A stretch of DNA of 64,000 nucleotides from Sphingobacterium thalpophilum (GCF_038396785.1 NZ_CP151087.1:3534001-3598000), one strand, 5' to 3'. Positions 52,304-61,612 are shown, counted from the stretch's first letter. The notes: a model not told the origin generated them from the sequence alone. A program made the numbers and translations.

Positions 52304-53425
52304 ATGAAAAAAACACTCGTATTGAGTTTAGCGCTAGGGCTTTCAACACTTGCTTTTGCGCAGAACAACAAAACCATTACTGTAAACAACTCTTCCGCTA
52401 GCGCAAGAACAGAGTTGATCAGTATCCCTTATACTACATTTGAAAAACACTTCGCATTAAAAAACAGTGTATTTACTATTGTGGACAAGGATAAAAAGGA
52501 ACTGGCCTATCAGCTTGAAAAACTAGGAAAACCGACGGCACAAAATATTTTGATTCAAATAACCGTTGCTCCTAGAAGCTCAACAACCTTTGGGGTTAAT
52601 GGAAATAAACCCGCAACTGTCACCCCAAAGACTTATGCAAGATACGTCCCTGAACGCAAAGATGACTTTGCATGGGAAAACAATATTGCAGCGTTTAGAG
52701 CCTATGGAAAAGCTTTAGAAGGCAGCTCTGAGGATGCACAAGGTTTTGACTTCTGGGCAAAACGTAGCAATGATCTTATTGTTGACGAATGGTATAAAAC
52801 TGGGGACTATCATGCCGATCATGGCAAAGGATTAGATTATTATTCCGTCGGACAAACCTTAGGTGTCGGCGATGCAACGCCATTTATTGACGAACAGGTC
52901 GTTTACCATAAGCATTATCGTCAATACGAGGTCTTGGACAATGGTCCGCTACGATCCACATTCAAACTTATTTATGAACCGGAAAATGTAAAGGGTCAAC
53001 AGCTACAAGTCGAAAAAACAGTTTCTTTAGACGCTGGGAGTCAATTGAACAAGATAAGCTATTCCATCAAAAACACAACCGCTGCCGCTACGCCAATTGT
53101 TGTGGGGATCGCTAAAAGAAAAGAGGAAAAACCTCAAATTCTAAATGATGTAAAGAATGGCATTTTAGCCTATTGGGAGCCTGCAGAAGGAGATAAAATT
53201 ACAGGAACAGCCGTTATTTTACCAAAAGTAAAGTATGTGTTCAAAGATAGCCCAAAACAATTTTTACTGGCAACCACCGTCAAAAATGATAAACCCTTAG
53301 TTTATTTTGCGGGTGCTGCGTTCAATAAAGCTGGCAAAATAGGGAATTTTGAGCAATGGCAGTCTTATGTAAAAACATTCAAAAACAATTTAGATCAACC
53401 ATTAACAATAAAATATTCAAAATAA
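52304..53425 (+). CDS. DUF4861 secreted protein of the uronate operon
   Basis: This 373-aa protein has a signal peptide (about 1-20, ending AFAQ). The DUF4861 blocks seen are KTYARYVPERKDDFAWENNI, AFRAYGKALEGSSEDAQGFDFWAKRS, DYHADHGKGLDYYSVGQTLG and ELANEGPLR-like VLDNGPLRSTFKLIYEP. The family is found almost only beside uronate and pectin genes in Bacteroidota. It is probably a periplasmic or outer-membrane glycan-handling protein; the exact reaction is unknown. It sits between kduI and kduD with TAATG coupling to kduD. Confidence 0.82.
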   Translation: MKKTLVLSLALGLSTLAFAQNNKTITVNNSSASARTELISIPYTTFEKHFALKNSVFTIVDKDKKELAYQLEKLGKPTAQNILIQITVAPRSSTTFGVNGNKPATVTPKTYARYVPERKDDFAWENNIAAFRAYGKALEGSSEDAQGFDFWAKRSNDLIVDEWYKTGDYHADHGKGLDYYSVGQTLGVGDATPFIDEQVVYHKHYRQYEVLDNGPLRSTFKLIYEPENVKGQQLQVEKTVSLDAGSQLNKISYSIKNTTAAATPIVVGIAKRKEEKPQILNDVKNGILAYWEPAEGDKITGTAVILPKVKYVFKDSPKQFLLATTVKNDKPLVYFAGAAFNKAGKIGNFEQWQSYVKTFKNNLDQPLTIKYSK

Positions 53426-54195
53426 TGTCCATACTGCAATCTTTTGACTTAAGTGGGAAAGTAGCCTTGGTGACAGGCTGCAAAAGGGGAATTGGCAAGG
53501 CAATTGCCGAAGCATTGGCTGAAGCTGGGGCAGATATTATAGGCGTTTCGGCGTCATTGGAAATTGAAGGCTCCGCAGTAGAAAAATCCGTAAAAGCATT
53601 AGGCAGAAATTTCTATGCCTACCAGTGTGATTTCGCCAAACGGACAGCGCTTTACGCGTTTATTGAAAAGGTAAAATCAGCGCATCCTGCGATTGATATC
53701 CTTTTTAATAATGCCGGAAATATACTTCGAAAACCTGCCGCTGAGCATCCTGATGAATACTGGGATGAAATCATCGAAATCAATCAAAATGCACAGTTTA
53801 TATTGACGCGCGAGATTGGAAAGGACATGATTTCACGTGGAACTGGAAAAATCGTATTTACAGCATCTTTATTAACTTTCCAAGGTGGCATCAATGTTCC
53901 AGGATATGCCGCTTCAAAAGGTGCCGTAGGATCCATGGTAAAGGCTTTTGCAAATGAGTGGGCTTCCAAAGGTGTCAACGTAAACGGGTTTGCTCCGGGG
54001 TATATCGCCACGGATAATACCGAGGCTCTGAGAGACGATCCCGAACGCTCAAAGTCCATTTTGGACCGTATACCTGCAGGACGCTGGGGAACTCCAGAAG
54101 ATTTTAAGGGGCCAGCTGTATTCCTCGCTTCAAAAGCTTCCGATTATGTTCATGGAACCATCCTAACAGTCGATGGTGGCTGGATGGGAAGATAA
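53425..54195 (+). CDS. kduD: 2-dehydro-3-deoxy-D-gluconate 5-dehydrogenase
   Basis: The start at 53425 (MSILQSFDLSGKVALVTG) gives 256 aa; it shares its A with the stop of the upstream gene (TAATG). It is a short-chain dehydrogenase: TGCKRGIGKAIAEAL (NAD-binding, about 17-31), NNAGN, a catalytic Ser region TASLLTFQGG, YAASKGAVGSM (Tyr-x3-Lys) and GFAPGYIATDNTEAL. It reduces DKII to 2-keto-3-deoxygluconate after KduI. Downstream KdgK/KdgA genes are not in the window. Confidence 0.94.
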   Translation: MSILQSFDLSGKVALVTGCKRGIGKAIAEALAEAGADIIGVSASLEIEGSAVEKSVKALGRNFYAYQCDFAKRTALYAFIEKVKSAHPAIDILFNNAGNILRKPAAEHPDEYWDEIIEINQNAQFILTREIGKDMISRGTGKIVFTASLLTFQGGINVPGYAASKGAVGSMVKAFANEWASKGVNVNGFAPGYIATDNTEALRDDPERSKSILDRIPAGRWGTPEDFKGPAVFLASKASDYVHGTILTVDGGWMGR

Positions 54196-54221
54196 AAGTC
54201 AATCTTTACGATGAGTTTGTT

Positions 54222-55061
54222 TTAAAAGTCTTTATTCTCAGGAGTAAAGGCTTTTTTTACAATTCTAAATCCCAGATTACTAAAAGATGCATTGGGACTA
54301 ACTGAACCTATATATACGGTATTAAAAGCAGCACAGCTATTTTTACTACACCACCAGGAGCCTCCTCGGGCATGGGCAATAGAGCGATCACCATCTCTTT
54401 CAAGCTTTCCGGTGCAAAATTCAAATACATTACCAAAGATATCATAAAGTCCCCATGGATTGGGTTTGAATTTTCCGACCGGAGAAGTATAGAGATAACC
54501 ATCGGAATAATCAGCTTTCAAATGATCTCTACCATGCCATACATTTGCATAATCGCCCATATTCTCTTTACTGAAACCTTCAAAATAATAGCCTTCGCTT
54601 CCGGCTCTAGCTGCCACCTCCCACTCATCAAAAGATGGCAATCTACAATTTGCCCATGTACAATAGGCCAGCACATCTTTATAAGAGATACAGGTAACTG
54701 GGTGATCCATCTTGGCCGCAATTCCGCCACGAATTACACCATTCGGAAAGCGCCAATAGGCCGTACTATCCTGCAACCAGCGAAACTCCGCCAAGCCAGG
54801 CTCAAAGACCATGGCGTTGTGATAGCGTTCTGCTAATGTTTTATAGCCTGTTGCTTGAACGAATTTCTCAAATTCAGCATTTGTCAGCTCAAACTTAGCG
54901 ATCCAAAACGATTCAACTTTTACAACTCTTTTGGGATTGTCTAGGCTGCCTGTATCACCCAAATGATAGTCTCCAGCTGGAATTTGGATATAGTTTCCAG
55001 CTTGGGCTTCACATTGAAGATGTAAAAAAAACAATCCTATCAAATAGAGTAACTTCCTCAT
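54222..55061 (-). CDS. Secreted formylglycine-generating-enzyme (SUMF1)-like protein
   Basis: This 279-aa protein has a signal peptide (about 1-20, QCEAQA). It is a full FGE-sulfatase domain: PAGDYHLGD near the start, WIAKFELTNAEFEKFV, HPVTCISYKDVLAYCTWANCRLPSFDEWEVAA-type block, NPWGLYDIFGNVFEF and RGGSWWCSKNSCAAF. The Cys pair with four residues between (C-x4-C) matches the catalytic Cys pair of true FGEs, whereas many relatives lack it. It could mature sulfatases in the periplasm, or be a non-enzymatic gliding/GldK-like relative. It is convergent with kduD. Confidence 0.8.
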   Translation of the reverse strand: MRKLLYLIGLFFLHLQCEAQAGNYIQIPAGDYHLGDTGSLDNPKRVVKVESFWIAKFELTNAEFEKFVQATGYKTLAERYHNAMVFEPGLAEFRWLQDSTAYWRFPNGVIRGGIAAKMDHPVTCISYKDVLAYCTWANCRLPSFDEWEVAARAGSEGYYFEGFSKENMGDYANVWHGRDHLKADYSDGYLYTSPVGKFKPNPWGLYDIFGNVFEFCTGKLERDGDRSIAHARGGSWWCSKNSCAAFNTVYIGSVSPNASFSNLGFRIVKKAFTPENKDF

Positions 55062-55121
55062 TCTCCTTGCCGTTTGTTATAATACAAATTTGCAGATTCG
55101 AATACTAAAAATCTAATCGCC

Positions 55122-55877
55122 CTATTTGCTTTTTTTCTCATCGTAATATTTCAGCGCCCGACTAAAGATCAGCGCCTCATTTTCTTTATTGTAATTTAGA
55201 TAGGAGTAATAATTGCTATTTTCCCCATACAACTTTTTAAAAGACGTAGACTTTGTAAATTCACTATATTCACCACGTTTCATCAGCAACATCAATAAGG
55301 TCAGGGCATCTTTGTCTTTCGGTGTCTTCTTGGCATAATCAATAATAAAAGGAATCATTTGCCAACCGTTTAGCTCTACTAGGGCATGCTTATAATTTAC
55401 CCCCATTCGCTTGCTTCGGATAACAGATTCCTGGATAAGTTTGATTACTGAATCCCTATTCTCCTGCAAAAAATCGGTCTGTCTTTGCGACCAGGACGAC
55501 TCATTAAAACCGTCCAATAAGGTACCAAAGATTTTTTTGTCGATCTGCGTTTGGTATTCAGGTATAGCGCAATTCTGTGCATATAATTCTGCGTGAATCA
55601 TGGTATAGGTAAACTTTTCGCGCAGGGATAGCTTTTTGAAATCAGTAGCCGAAATTGCATTTGTTCCAGCATCGGTCGTTTCTTTATCCTCTTCGGGGAT
55701 TATTTTGGCTATTAACGCTTTTACTTTGTCCAAACCATAGGGCGGGATGGTCATTTTGTTCCGCATTTCGATAGCAGCAGGATCCATAAAAAGACCCTCG
55801 TCATCAGCTGGATTTGTTTGTGCAAAAACACCCACCCAACACATAAAAGTAATAAAAAATAAAAGTCCCCTTTTCAT
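55122..55877 (-). CDS. Secreted hypothetical protein, 251 aa
   Basis: The start at 55877 (MKRGLLFFITFMCWV) gives a clean signal peptide; the longer start at 55916 would add 13 residues. Family not recognised. The mature protein is mostly helical and charged, with repeated helix-turn pattern (LSLREKFTYTMIHAELYAQ, QRQTDFLQENRDSVIKLIQ, KKTPKDKDALTLLMLLMKRGEY). It is the only gene in its transcript as far as visible. Confidence 0.65.
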   Translation of the reverse strand: MKRGLLFFITFMCWVGVFAQTNPADDEGLFMDPAAIEMRNKMTIPPYGLDKVKALIAKIIPEEDKETTDAGTNAISATDFKKLSLREKFTYTMIHAELYAQNCAIPEYQTQIDKKIFGTLLDGFNESSWSQRQTDFLQENRDSVIKLIQESVIRSKRMGVNYKHALVELNGWQMIPFIIDYAKKTPKDKDALTLLMLLMKRGEYSEFTKSTSFKKLYGENSNYYSYLNYNKENEALIFSRALKYYDEKKSK

Positions 55878-56036
55878 ATCGTATGATTTAATATTTTTTA
55901 AAAATAAAGAAATCACTGCTACAAAAATTATTCCTATTTATTTTATAAGATTCCCTTTCGCCCTGATCTGCCTTTTACTAATTGCAATGACTTCTAAATG
56001 CAACAATTCCATTTTGCAATAAATGCCCCCTGCTTC

Positions 56037-56057
56037 TAAAAAAAATCCCCGGATTTA
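56037..56057 (-). terminator. Weak terminator between the hypothetical and nadD
   Basis: AAATC/GATTT around a CCCCGG centre with A's on the left (T-tail on the minus strand). The stem is short. Confidence 0.35.
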
Positions 56058-56099
56058 AAAAGACCCAGGGATACTATATTTCGTTTACTTTTGTCTATA

Positions 56100-56675
56100 T
56101 CAAGAGTATAAACCTTTCTTATCGATAAACTCTATCACCCTTTGCGGTACAAAAAATTGAATATTTTTATTTTCCTTGATTGCCTTTCGCAAAAAGGTAG
56201 AAGACAATTCCATCAATGGTGTAGCTGTAATGGTGATTGAAGGATGATCCTTAAGCTTTCCACCATCATATCCAGGACGTGGATAGACATAAATCTGGTA
56301 GTCACGTAAGATAATATCCGCATTTTTCCATTTTTCCAAAGATTCCAAACTATCTTCTCCCATGAGGAGCACAAATTCACGATTGGGATATTTTGCTTTT
56401 AAATGGGTGAGTGTATCTATCGTATATGACGGTATTGGTAAATGGAATTCAATATCTGTTACCCGCAGGTGTTCAGCACCCTCCAAAGCCAGATTTAACA
56501 TCTCCAGACGATCATAGGGATCTGCCAATGTAGATTTCTTCTTAAATGGATTTTGAGGAGAGACCACAAACCAAACTTCATCCAATTCCGTGAAACTGGC
56601 CATATAATTAGCGATGATCAGGTGCCCTATGTGCACCGGATTAAAAGAACCAAAATATAAACCAATTTTTCGCAT
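56100..56675 (-). CDS. nadD: Nicotinate-nucleotide adenylyltransferase
   Basis: The start at 56675 (MRKIGLYFGSFNPVHIGH) gives 191 aa; the longer start at 56723 would overlap gmk. HxGH is in NPVHIGHLIIANYM, the nucleotide-binding VLLMGEDSLESLEKWKN is in the middle, and ITATPLMELSSTFLRKAI (ISSTxIR-type) is near the end. It adenylylates nicotinate mononucleotide in NAD synthesis. It follows gmk and yicC on the same strand, 4 bp after gmk. Confidence 0.96.
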   Translation of the reverse strand: MRKIGLYFGSFNPVHIGHLIIANYMASFTELDEVWFVVSPQNPFKKKSTLADPYDRLEMLNLALEGAEHLRVTDIEFHLPIPSYTIDTLTHLKAKYPNREFVLLMGEDSLESLEKWKNADIILRDYQIYVYPRPGYDGGKLKDHPSITITATPLMELSSTFLRKAIKENKNIQFFVPQRVIEFIDKKGLYS

Positions 56676-56679
56676 GGAC

Positions 56680-57249
56680 TTATTTATTGATAAATCCCAT
56701 AACAATTTTTTCAGCTTCGGCACATGCAGTAGCTAAATCAAAGTTATTCAATATGACATCAAATTTATTGGCATAGGTAAGTTCCAATTCAGCTTTGGCA
56801 AAACGTTCTTTCAATTTTTCTTCCGAGTCCGTTCCTCGTCCTGTCAAACGTTCCTTGAGCACCTCAAGTGAAGGCGGTTGTACGAAAATAGAAATTGCCT
56901 GTTCTGGAAATTTAGATTTCAAACGTAGTCCACCAACCACATCGATATCAAATATAACATGTTTACCTTCTTTCCAAATACGTTCAATTTCTGAACGCAA
57001 AGTACCGTAAAATGTTCCTGAATATACTTCTTCAAACTCGATGAACTCCTGTTTAGCCACCTTATGTAGGAACTCCTCCTTTGACATAAAATAATAATCT
57101 TTTCCGTCTACTTCCTGTCCCCTGGGGTCACGGGTACTCGCTGAAATGGAAAACTCTATTTTATCGCCATGTTTACTTAAAAGATCTCTTACTATGGTTG
57201 TTTTACCCGCTCCCGATGGAGCCGAGAATATAATTAATTTACCGCTCAT
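56680..57249 (-). CDS. gmk: Guanylate kinase
   Basis: This 189-aa protein shows SAPSGAGKTTIVRDLL (P-loop, about 9-24), SISASTRDPRGQEVDGKDYYF, FIEFEEVYSGTFYGTLRSEI and VIFDIDVVGGLRLK. It phosphorylates GMP to GDP. It is 2 bp after the yicC stop codon, so yicC-gmk-nadD are one transcript. Confidence 0.97.
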   Translation of the reverse strand: MSGKLIIFSAPSGAGKTTIVRDLLSKHGDKIEFSISASTRDPRGQEVDGKDYYFMSKEEFLHKVAKQEFIEFEEVYSGTFYGTLRSEIERIWKEGKHVIFDIDVVGGLRLKSKFPEQAISIFVQPPSLEVLKERLTGRGTDSEEKLKERFAKAELELTYANKFDVILNNFDLATACAEAEKIVMGFINK

Positions 57250-57251
57250 CC

Positions 57252-58127
57252 TTATAATACGTTGAGCAATTGCTCTTTTATTTTTTCTAATTCTTCTTTC
57301 ATTTTAACCACAATCTGTTGGATTCCGGCATGATTGGCTTTAGAACCAAGGGTATTGATTTCTCTACCCATTTCTTGTGAAATAAAACCTAATTTTTTAC
57401 CATTTGAATCGGCTGAATCAAACGCCTTTAAAAAGTAGTTGCAATGAGCACGCAATCTTACTTTCTCCTCAGTCACATCTAATTTGTCAATGTAGTAAAC
57501 CAGTTCCTGCTCAAATCGATTTTGATCGACATTTTCTTTACCGACCGTATCATTTAAAAACTGCTCGATACGTTGTCTGATCAAAGGTATACGTTCTACT
57601 TCCAAGCCCTCTACTTCTCCAAGGTAAGTCAAAATAAGCTCTGCACGCTTTTTTAAGTCTCCAGCAAGTACATTTCCCTCATCTTCACGAAATGTATTAA
57701 AACGTTTGACGGCATCATAAAAAGCATCCATCAATACTTTAGACTCTTCATCATCAACCGAATCATCATTGTTTGTGATTACCTCAGGCATATTTAATGC
57801 GAGTTCAAACAGGTTGACATTCGTATCGTTGAGTTCGACAGCAATCTGCTGCAATTGACTATAATATTTTTTGAGTAAATCAGCATTAATGGAAGACGCC
57901 TTCGCAGTTTGATCCGTGTATTCAACCGTTACATTCATGTTAACTTTACCACGTTCAATAAGTTTGCTACTTTCAGTACGCAGGGTCAATTCTTTGTCCG
58001 AAACAACTTTGGGCAAACGAAGATTTAATTCAAGGAATTTTGAATTTAAGGACTTTATTTCGACACTATATTTAACTTTACCGTTATCAGCGGAAGCTGT
58101 GCCATATCCTGTCATGGATTTTATCAT
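57252..58127 (-). CDS. yicC: YicC/YloC family endoribonuclease
   Basis: The start at 58127 (MIKSMTGYGTASADNGKV) gives 291 aa. The MTGYG start, SLNSKFLELNLRLPK, GKVNMNVTVEY and the C-terminal domain YIDKLDVTEEKVRLRAHCNYF and KLGFISQEMGREINTLGSKAN are family marks. YicC-type proteins cleave RNA and influence small-RNA decay. It heads the yicC-gmk-nadD operon, an order conserved in many Bacteroidota. Confidence 0.93.
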   Translation of the reverse strand: MIKSMTGYGTASADNGKVKYSVEIKSLNSKFLELNLRLPKVVSDKELTLRTESSKLIERGKVNMNVTVEYTDQTAKASSINADLLKKYYSQLQQIAVELNDTNVNLFELALNMPEVITNNDDSVDDEESKVLMDAFYDAVKRFNTFREDEGNVLAGDLKKRAELILTYLGEVEGLEVERIPLIRQRIEQFLNDTVGKENVDQNRFEQELVYYIDKLDVTEEKVRLRAHCNYFLKAFDSADSNGKKLGFISQEMGREINTLGSKANHAGIQQIVVKMKEELEKIKEQLLNVL

Positions 58128-58211
58128 ATGCAAAGGTATGACTTTTCAGTAAAAATTAAATACACTGTATCGATTAATTGCTGATACTCGCCAAATTACC
58201 TTTCTTTTTAT

Positions 58212-58784
58212 TTACCAATCGTGTTTGGCGATGATAACTACTAAGTAACTTTCATAAGGTTTGGCACCTTTGCATTCAACATAACCAATCCCAATATCAT
58301 ATAGCGAAGCGTTCCACTGATCCATGCCCAATAAATGAGTACGATGATAATAACCCGGAGCTTCCTTTCCGATAATCAAGGCCTTAATGCCAGCGGTAGC
58401 ACTGGATCGGTTGGCCGCAATGGACTCAAAATTGTTTGCATTTCGTTTGGACAGCCATGCCGGATTAAGCTGATATCCTGCCTCGTCAATGAAATAATTA
58501 GGTCCATAGCCCTCAGGTGAAACATGGTCAAAATAAGAACGTTTAGCCATATCTTTTGCACGATAAACCGCAACCTCGGCCAACTGTTTATTCCAATTGA
58601 GCTTGGTTCGTTTAATCTTCTGTAGATTAAAAAGCTTCAGCTCCTTCTTATACTTTTCGGGATTTGTACGAATTTTGTTCAATAGTTCATAAGCCTCGAT
58701 GGCTTGACCATGATCAACAACCACACGTTGGGCAAAAATAGACTGTGTAAAAAGCAGGGTAAATGCTAAAATCAAATAGTTCAT
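58212..58784 (-). CDS. CAP/SCP-domain secreted protein
   Basis: This 190-aa protein has a signal peptide (about 1-19, IFAQ) and a CAP domain (about 30-185): ELLNKIRTNPEKYKKEL, LNWNKQLAEVAVYRAKDMAKR, FDHVSPEGYGPNYFID and GIGYVECKGAKPYESYLVVIIAKHD. A two-Cys pattern is absent. The biochemical role of bacterial CAP proteins is mostly unknown. It is monocistronic. Confidence 0.88.
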   Translation of the reverse strand: MNYLILAFTLLFTQSIFAQRVVVDHGQAIEAYELLNKIRTNPEKYKKELKLFNLQKIKRTKLNWNKQLAEVAVYRAKDMAKRSYFDHVSPEGYGPNYFIDEAGYQLNPAWLSKRNANNFESIAANRSSATAGIKALIIGKEAPGYYHRTHLLGMDQWNASLYDIGIGYVECKGAKPYESYLVVIIAKHDW

Positions 58785-58955
58785 ACGTAGATAATCTCTT
58801 CTTCAGTGACCTTACGAAATATCCAGACGATCTTGCCCGCTTAACTTAATTTTATCGCGTCCAAAATACATTTGGGCACAGTACCTGTACTTTTTCAATA
58901 GGAATATTTCGTATCAATCCTTTAACCCTAAAAGACCATATTTAGTATGCAACGT

Positions 58956-59603
58956 TTAATCTTTTTTTGATCTATTTGTAGTCAGAAACTGTATAAGCAT
59001 GGGTATTAGGCTAATAAAGATAACGGCCAGAATAACAAGGGAGAAATTATGCTTAAAGAATGGCAGCTGTCCAAAAAAATAACCTGCAAGCATAAACAAT
59101 GAAACCCATAATATACCGCCAATTAAATTATATTTTCCAAAGATCCTGTACGGCATTTTACCAACACCGGCTACAAATGGCGCAAAAGTTCTAACAATGG
59201 GCACAAATCGCGCATAAATAATGGTCCTCGTTCCATGTTTCGCATAAAAATCCTGTGTTTTTTGCAGGTAAGTCGGCTTAAATATCCTTGATCCTGGCTT
59301 AAAAACACGTATTCCAACATATTTACCAATTTCATAATTCACGAAATCCCCAGAAATAGCGGCGAAAACTAAGATGACCATAAATAGTGGTAAAGAAAGC
59401 GGACAATCGGGGCGGGCAATTATCGCACCCAGGGCAAATAAAACTGAATCACCAGGAAGAAATGGGGTAAAAACAAGTCCTGTCTCCGCAAAGATGATTA
59501 AAAACAAAATCAGATAAGTCCAGTTTTCATAACTATTGATCAGTTGCAAAAGATGCTGGTCGATATGCAATATAAAATCAATAAACTGTGAAATGATTTC
59601 CAT
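58956..59603 (-). CDS. DedA family membrane protein (copy 2)
   Basis: This 215-aa protein has the DedA marks FAETGLVFTPFLPGDSVLFA (about 40-59), SGDFVNYEIGKYVG, YARFVPIVRTFAPFVAGVG (about 130-148) and three to four hydrophobic helices. DedA proteins are lipid/undecaprenyl-phosphate scramblases or flippases of the inner membrane. It is a tandem paralogue of the gene upstream, separated by a terminator. Confidence 0.92.
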   Translation of the reverse strand: MEIISQFIDFILHIDQHLLQLINSYENWTYLILFLIIFAETGLVFTPFLPGDSVLFALGAIIARPDCPLSLPLFMVILVFAAISGDFVNYEIGKYVGIRVFKPGSRIFKPTYLQKTQDFYAKHGTRTIIYARFVPIVRTFAPFVAGVGKMPYRIFGKYNLIGGILWVSLFMLAGYFFGQLPFFKHNFSLVILAVIFISLIPMLIQFLTTNRSKKD

Positions 59604-59616
59604 TTTTTTGATCTAT

Positions 59617-59647
59617 AAAAAAAGGGAATCTTATTGGATTCCCTTTT
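59617..59647 (-). terminator. Terminator between the two dedA genes
   Basis: GGGAATC (59624-59630) and GATTCCC (59637-59643) form a stem; the A-run 59617-59623 gives the minus-strand T-tail. It overlaps the stop codon of the upstream dedA. Confidence 0.75.
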
Positions 59648-60293
59648 TAGTTTTTATCTTTTCTTTAATAAGCTCGAAGATTATTGGCAATATCGATATA
59701 AAAATAATGATCAATACGACCTTCGAGAAATTATCTCTGATAATCGGAATATTTCCTAAAAAGTATCCTGCGAGGGTTATACCACCCACCCACAAGACAG
59801 CTCCTACGACATTATACGTAATGAAGGTGCCATAATTCATCTTTCCAATCCCCCCAACGAAAGGCGCCAAGGTACGTACGATAGGTACAAATCGAGCGAT
59901 AACGATTGTTTTACTGCCATATTTCTCATAAAAAGAATGAGTCTTGGCAATTTGCTCATCTTTGACTACCTGCTTACCAAAGAGCTTAAATTTCGTTAGG
60001 CGCATACCAAAATTCTTACCAATAGCATAGTTTAAGGAATCCCCAGAAACCGCTGCTACCAATAAAATGAGAATCATCAACCATACGTTAAGATCATTTG
60101 GTTGTGCGGCTAGCATGCCCGCCGCGAACAATAAAGAATCTCCAGGTAAAAAAGGCATCACAACCACTCCCGTTTCTACAAAAATAATAAGAAACAGAAT
60201 AAGGTACGTCCAAGTCTGATAATCATTGACTATTTCAACCAAATGTTTATCAATATGGAGAATAAAGTCTATAAGATGCGTAATTAGTTCCAA
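59631..60293 (-). CDS. DedA family membrane protein (copy 1)
   Basis: This 220-aa protein has the same layout as the downstream DedA: ETGVVVMPFLPGDSLLFAAG, SGDSLNYAIGKNFG and IARFVPIVRTLAPFVGGIGKM. The C-terminus ends in a charged tail (KEKIKTKKGIQ). Both members are complete and may have different lipid substrates. It follows dnaN by 13 bp. Confidence 0.92.
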   Translation of the reverse strand: MELITHLIDFILHIDKHLVEIVNDYQTWTYLILFLIIFVETGVVVMPFLPGDSLLFAAGMLAAQPNDLNVWLMILILLVAAVSGDSLNYAIGKNFGMRLTKFKLFGKQVVKDEQIAKTHSFYEKYGSKTIVIARFVPIVRTLAPFVGGIGKMNYGTFITYNVVGAVLWVGGITLAGYFLGNIPIIRDNFSKVVLIIIFISILPIIFELIKEKIKTKKGIQ

Positions 60294-60306
60294 ATCCTGA
60301 CGAAGA

Positions 60307-61428
60307 TTAAGCGTTGTTTAACATAACAGGCATCACCAACATCAAAATATCTTCATGATCTTCAGATACGGCCGGAATCAATAAACCGGCACGATTTGGC
60401 GTACTCATCTCCAAAACAACTTCTTCACTCTCTAAGTTATTTAACATCTCCACGAGGAATTTGGCGTTAAAACCGATTTCCATATCATCCCCTTCAAATT
60501 GACAGGATAAGCGTTCATGCGCTTCATTAGAGAAATCTAAATCTTCTGCAGAGATATGCAATTCACTTCCTGAGATCTTCAGACGAACCTGATGGGTTGT
60601 TTTATTAGCAAAAATCACCACCCGTCTCAAGGTATTTAAAAACAATAATCGATCTACAGTTAACTTGTTAGGGTTGACTTGAGGGATTACAGCAGCATAA
60701 TCTGGGTAACGTTCATCAATCAAACGACAGATCAAATTAATGTTGCCAAAGCTAAAGAACGCATTGGTTTGATTATATTCTATCGATACTGTAACATCAT
60801 CGGATGGTAGCGACGATTTGAGCAATGAAAGTGCCTTTTTCGGCAAAATAAGTGATGCCGGTTTCTCAGCACCAATATCAGTTCTCGAATAACGCACCAA
60901 TTTGTGCGCATCGGTAGAGACAAAAGTCACATTCTTTTCAGCTAATTGCACCAAAACACCGGACATTGCAGGTCTCAATTCGTCGTTACTGACCGCAAAG
61001 ATTGTTTTACTGATCGCTTCTGACAAAATAGGAGCTGGCATATGAATAACTGACCCGTTATCGATTGAAGGAATTTTAGGGAAATCGTCGGCATTCTCTC
61101 CACTCAATTTATATTTTCCATCACCTGCACTGATCTCAATAGCCAAGGTATTCATATCTACTGAAAATGCTACTGGCTGATCTGGTAAGGTTTTTAACGT
61201 CTCGATCAAAATCTTCGAAGGCATGGCTACTCTTCCCTCTTCTTTTGCTTCGATCTGTAAGGAAGTAACCATACTAGTTTGCAGATCCGTAGCAGAAATA
61301 GTCAAGTTATTGTCTTTTATTTCAAAAAGAAAGTTTTCCAAGATAGGCAAAACAGTACTTGTACTGGATGCGCCATTGATAGCTTGTAACTGCTTTAATA
61401 AAATTGATGTTGATACAATGAATCTCAT
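60307..61428 (-). CDS. dnaN: DNA polymerase III beta clamp
   Basis: The start at 61428 (MRFIVSTSILLKQLQAING) gives 373 aa, the usual length. Three clamp domains are visible with VLPILENFLFEIKDN, SGENADDFPKIPSIDNG, LRPAMSGVLVQLAEKN and the C-terminal EDILMLVMPVMLNNA. The sliding clamp tethers Pol III and other partners. It lies apart from dnaA here, unlike in many bacteria, and is divergent from holB. Confidence 0.97.
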   Translation of the reverse strand: MRFIVSTSILLKQLQAINGASSTSTVLPILENFLFEIKDNNLTISATDLQTSMVTSLQIEAKEEGRVAMPSKILIETLKTLPDQPVAFSVDMNTLAIEISAGDGKYKLSGENADDFPKIPSIDNGSVIHMPAPILSEAISKTIFAVSNDELRPAMSGVLVQLAEKNVTFVSTDAHKLVRYSRTDIGAEKPASLILPKKALSLLKSSLPSDDVTVSIEYNQTNAFFSFGNINLICRLIDERYPDYAAVIPQVNPNKLTVDRLLFLNTLRRVVIFANKTTHQVRLKISGSELHISAEDLDFSNEAHERLSCQFEGDDMEIGFNAKFLVEMLNNLESEEVVLEMSTPNRAGLLIPAVSEDHEDILMLVMPVMLNNA

Positions 61429-61612
61429 TTCCTGAATACTAATTATTATGTGCAATAATACACAAATTAATCAATATTTTTCAGTTTTATAGGCCGCTTT
61501 CTTTCCACATAAAGAGATTTCGATCGTTCAAATAAGCAATTGTATTTCAATTAATAAGCACAGCGCCAAAAGTATAGAAAGCAAATTCGGCCCGATAAAT
61601 CACAATATTTAT

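Noticed and set aside
53784-54059. 91-aa minus-strand open frame inside kduD
   Set aside because: It is a shadow of kduD, whose SDR motifs are continuous across the same bases.
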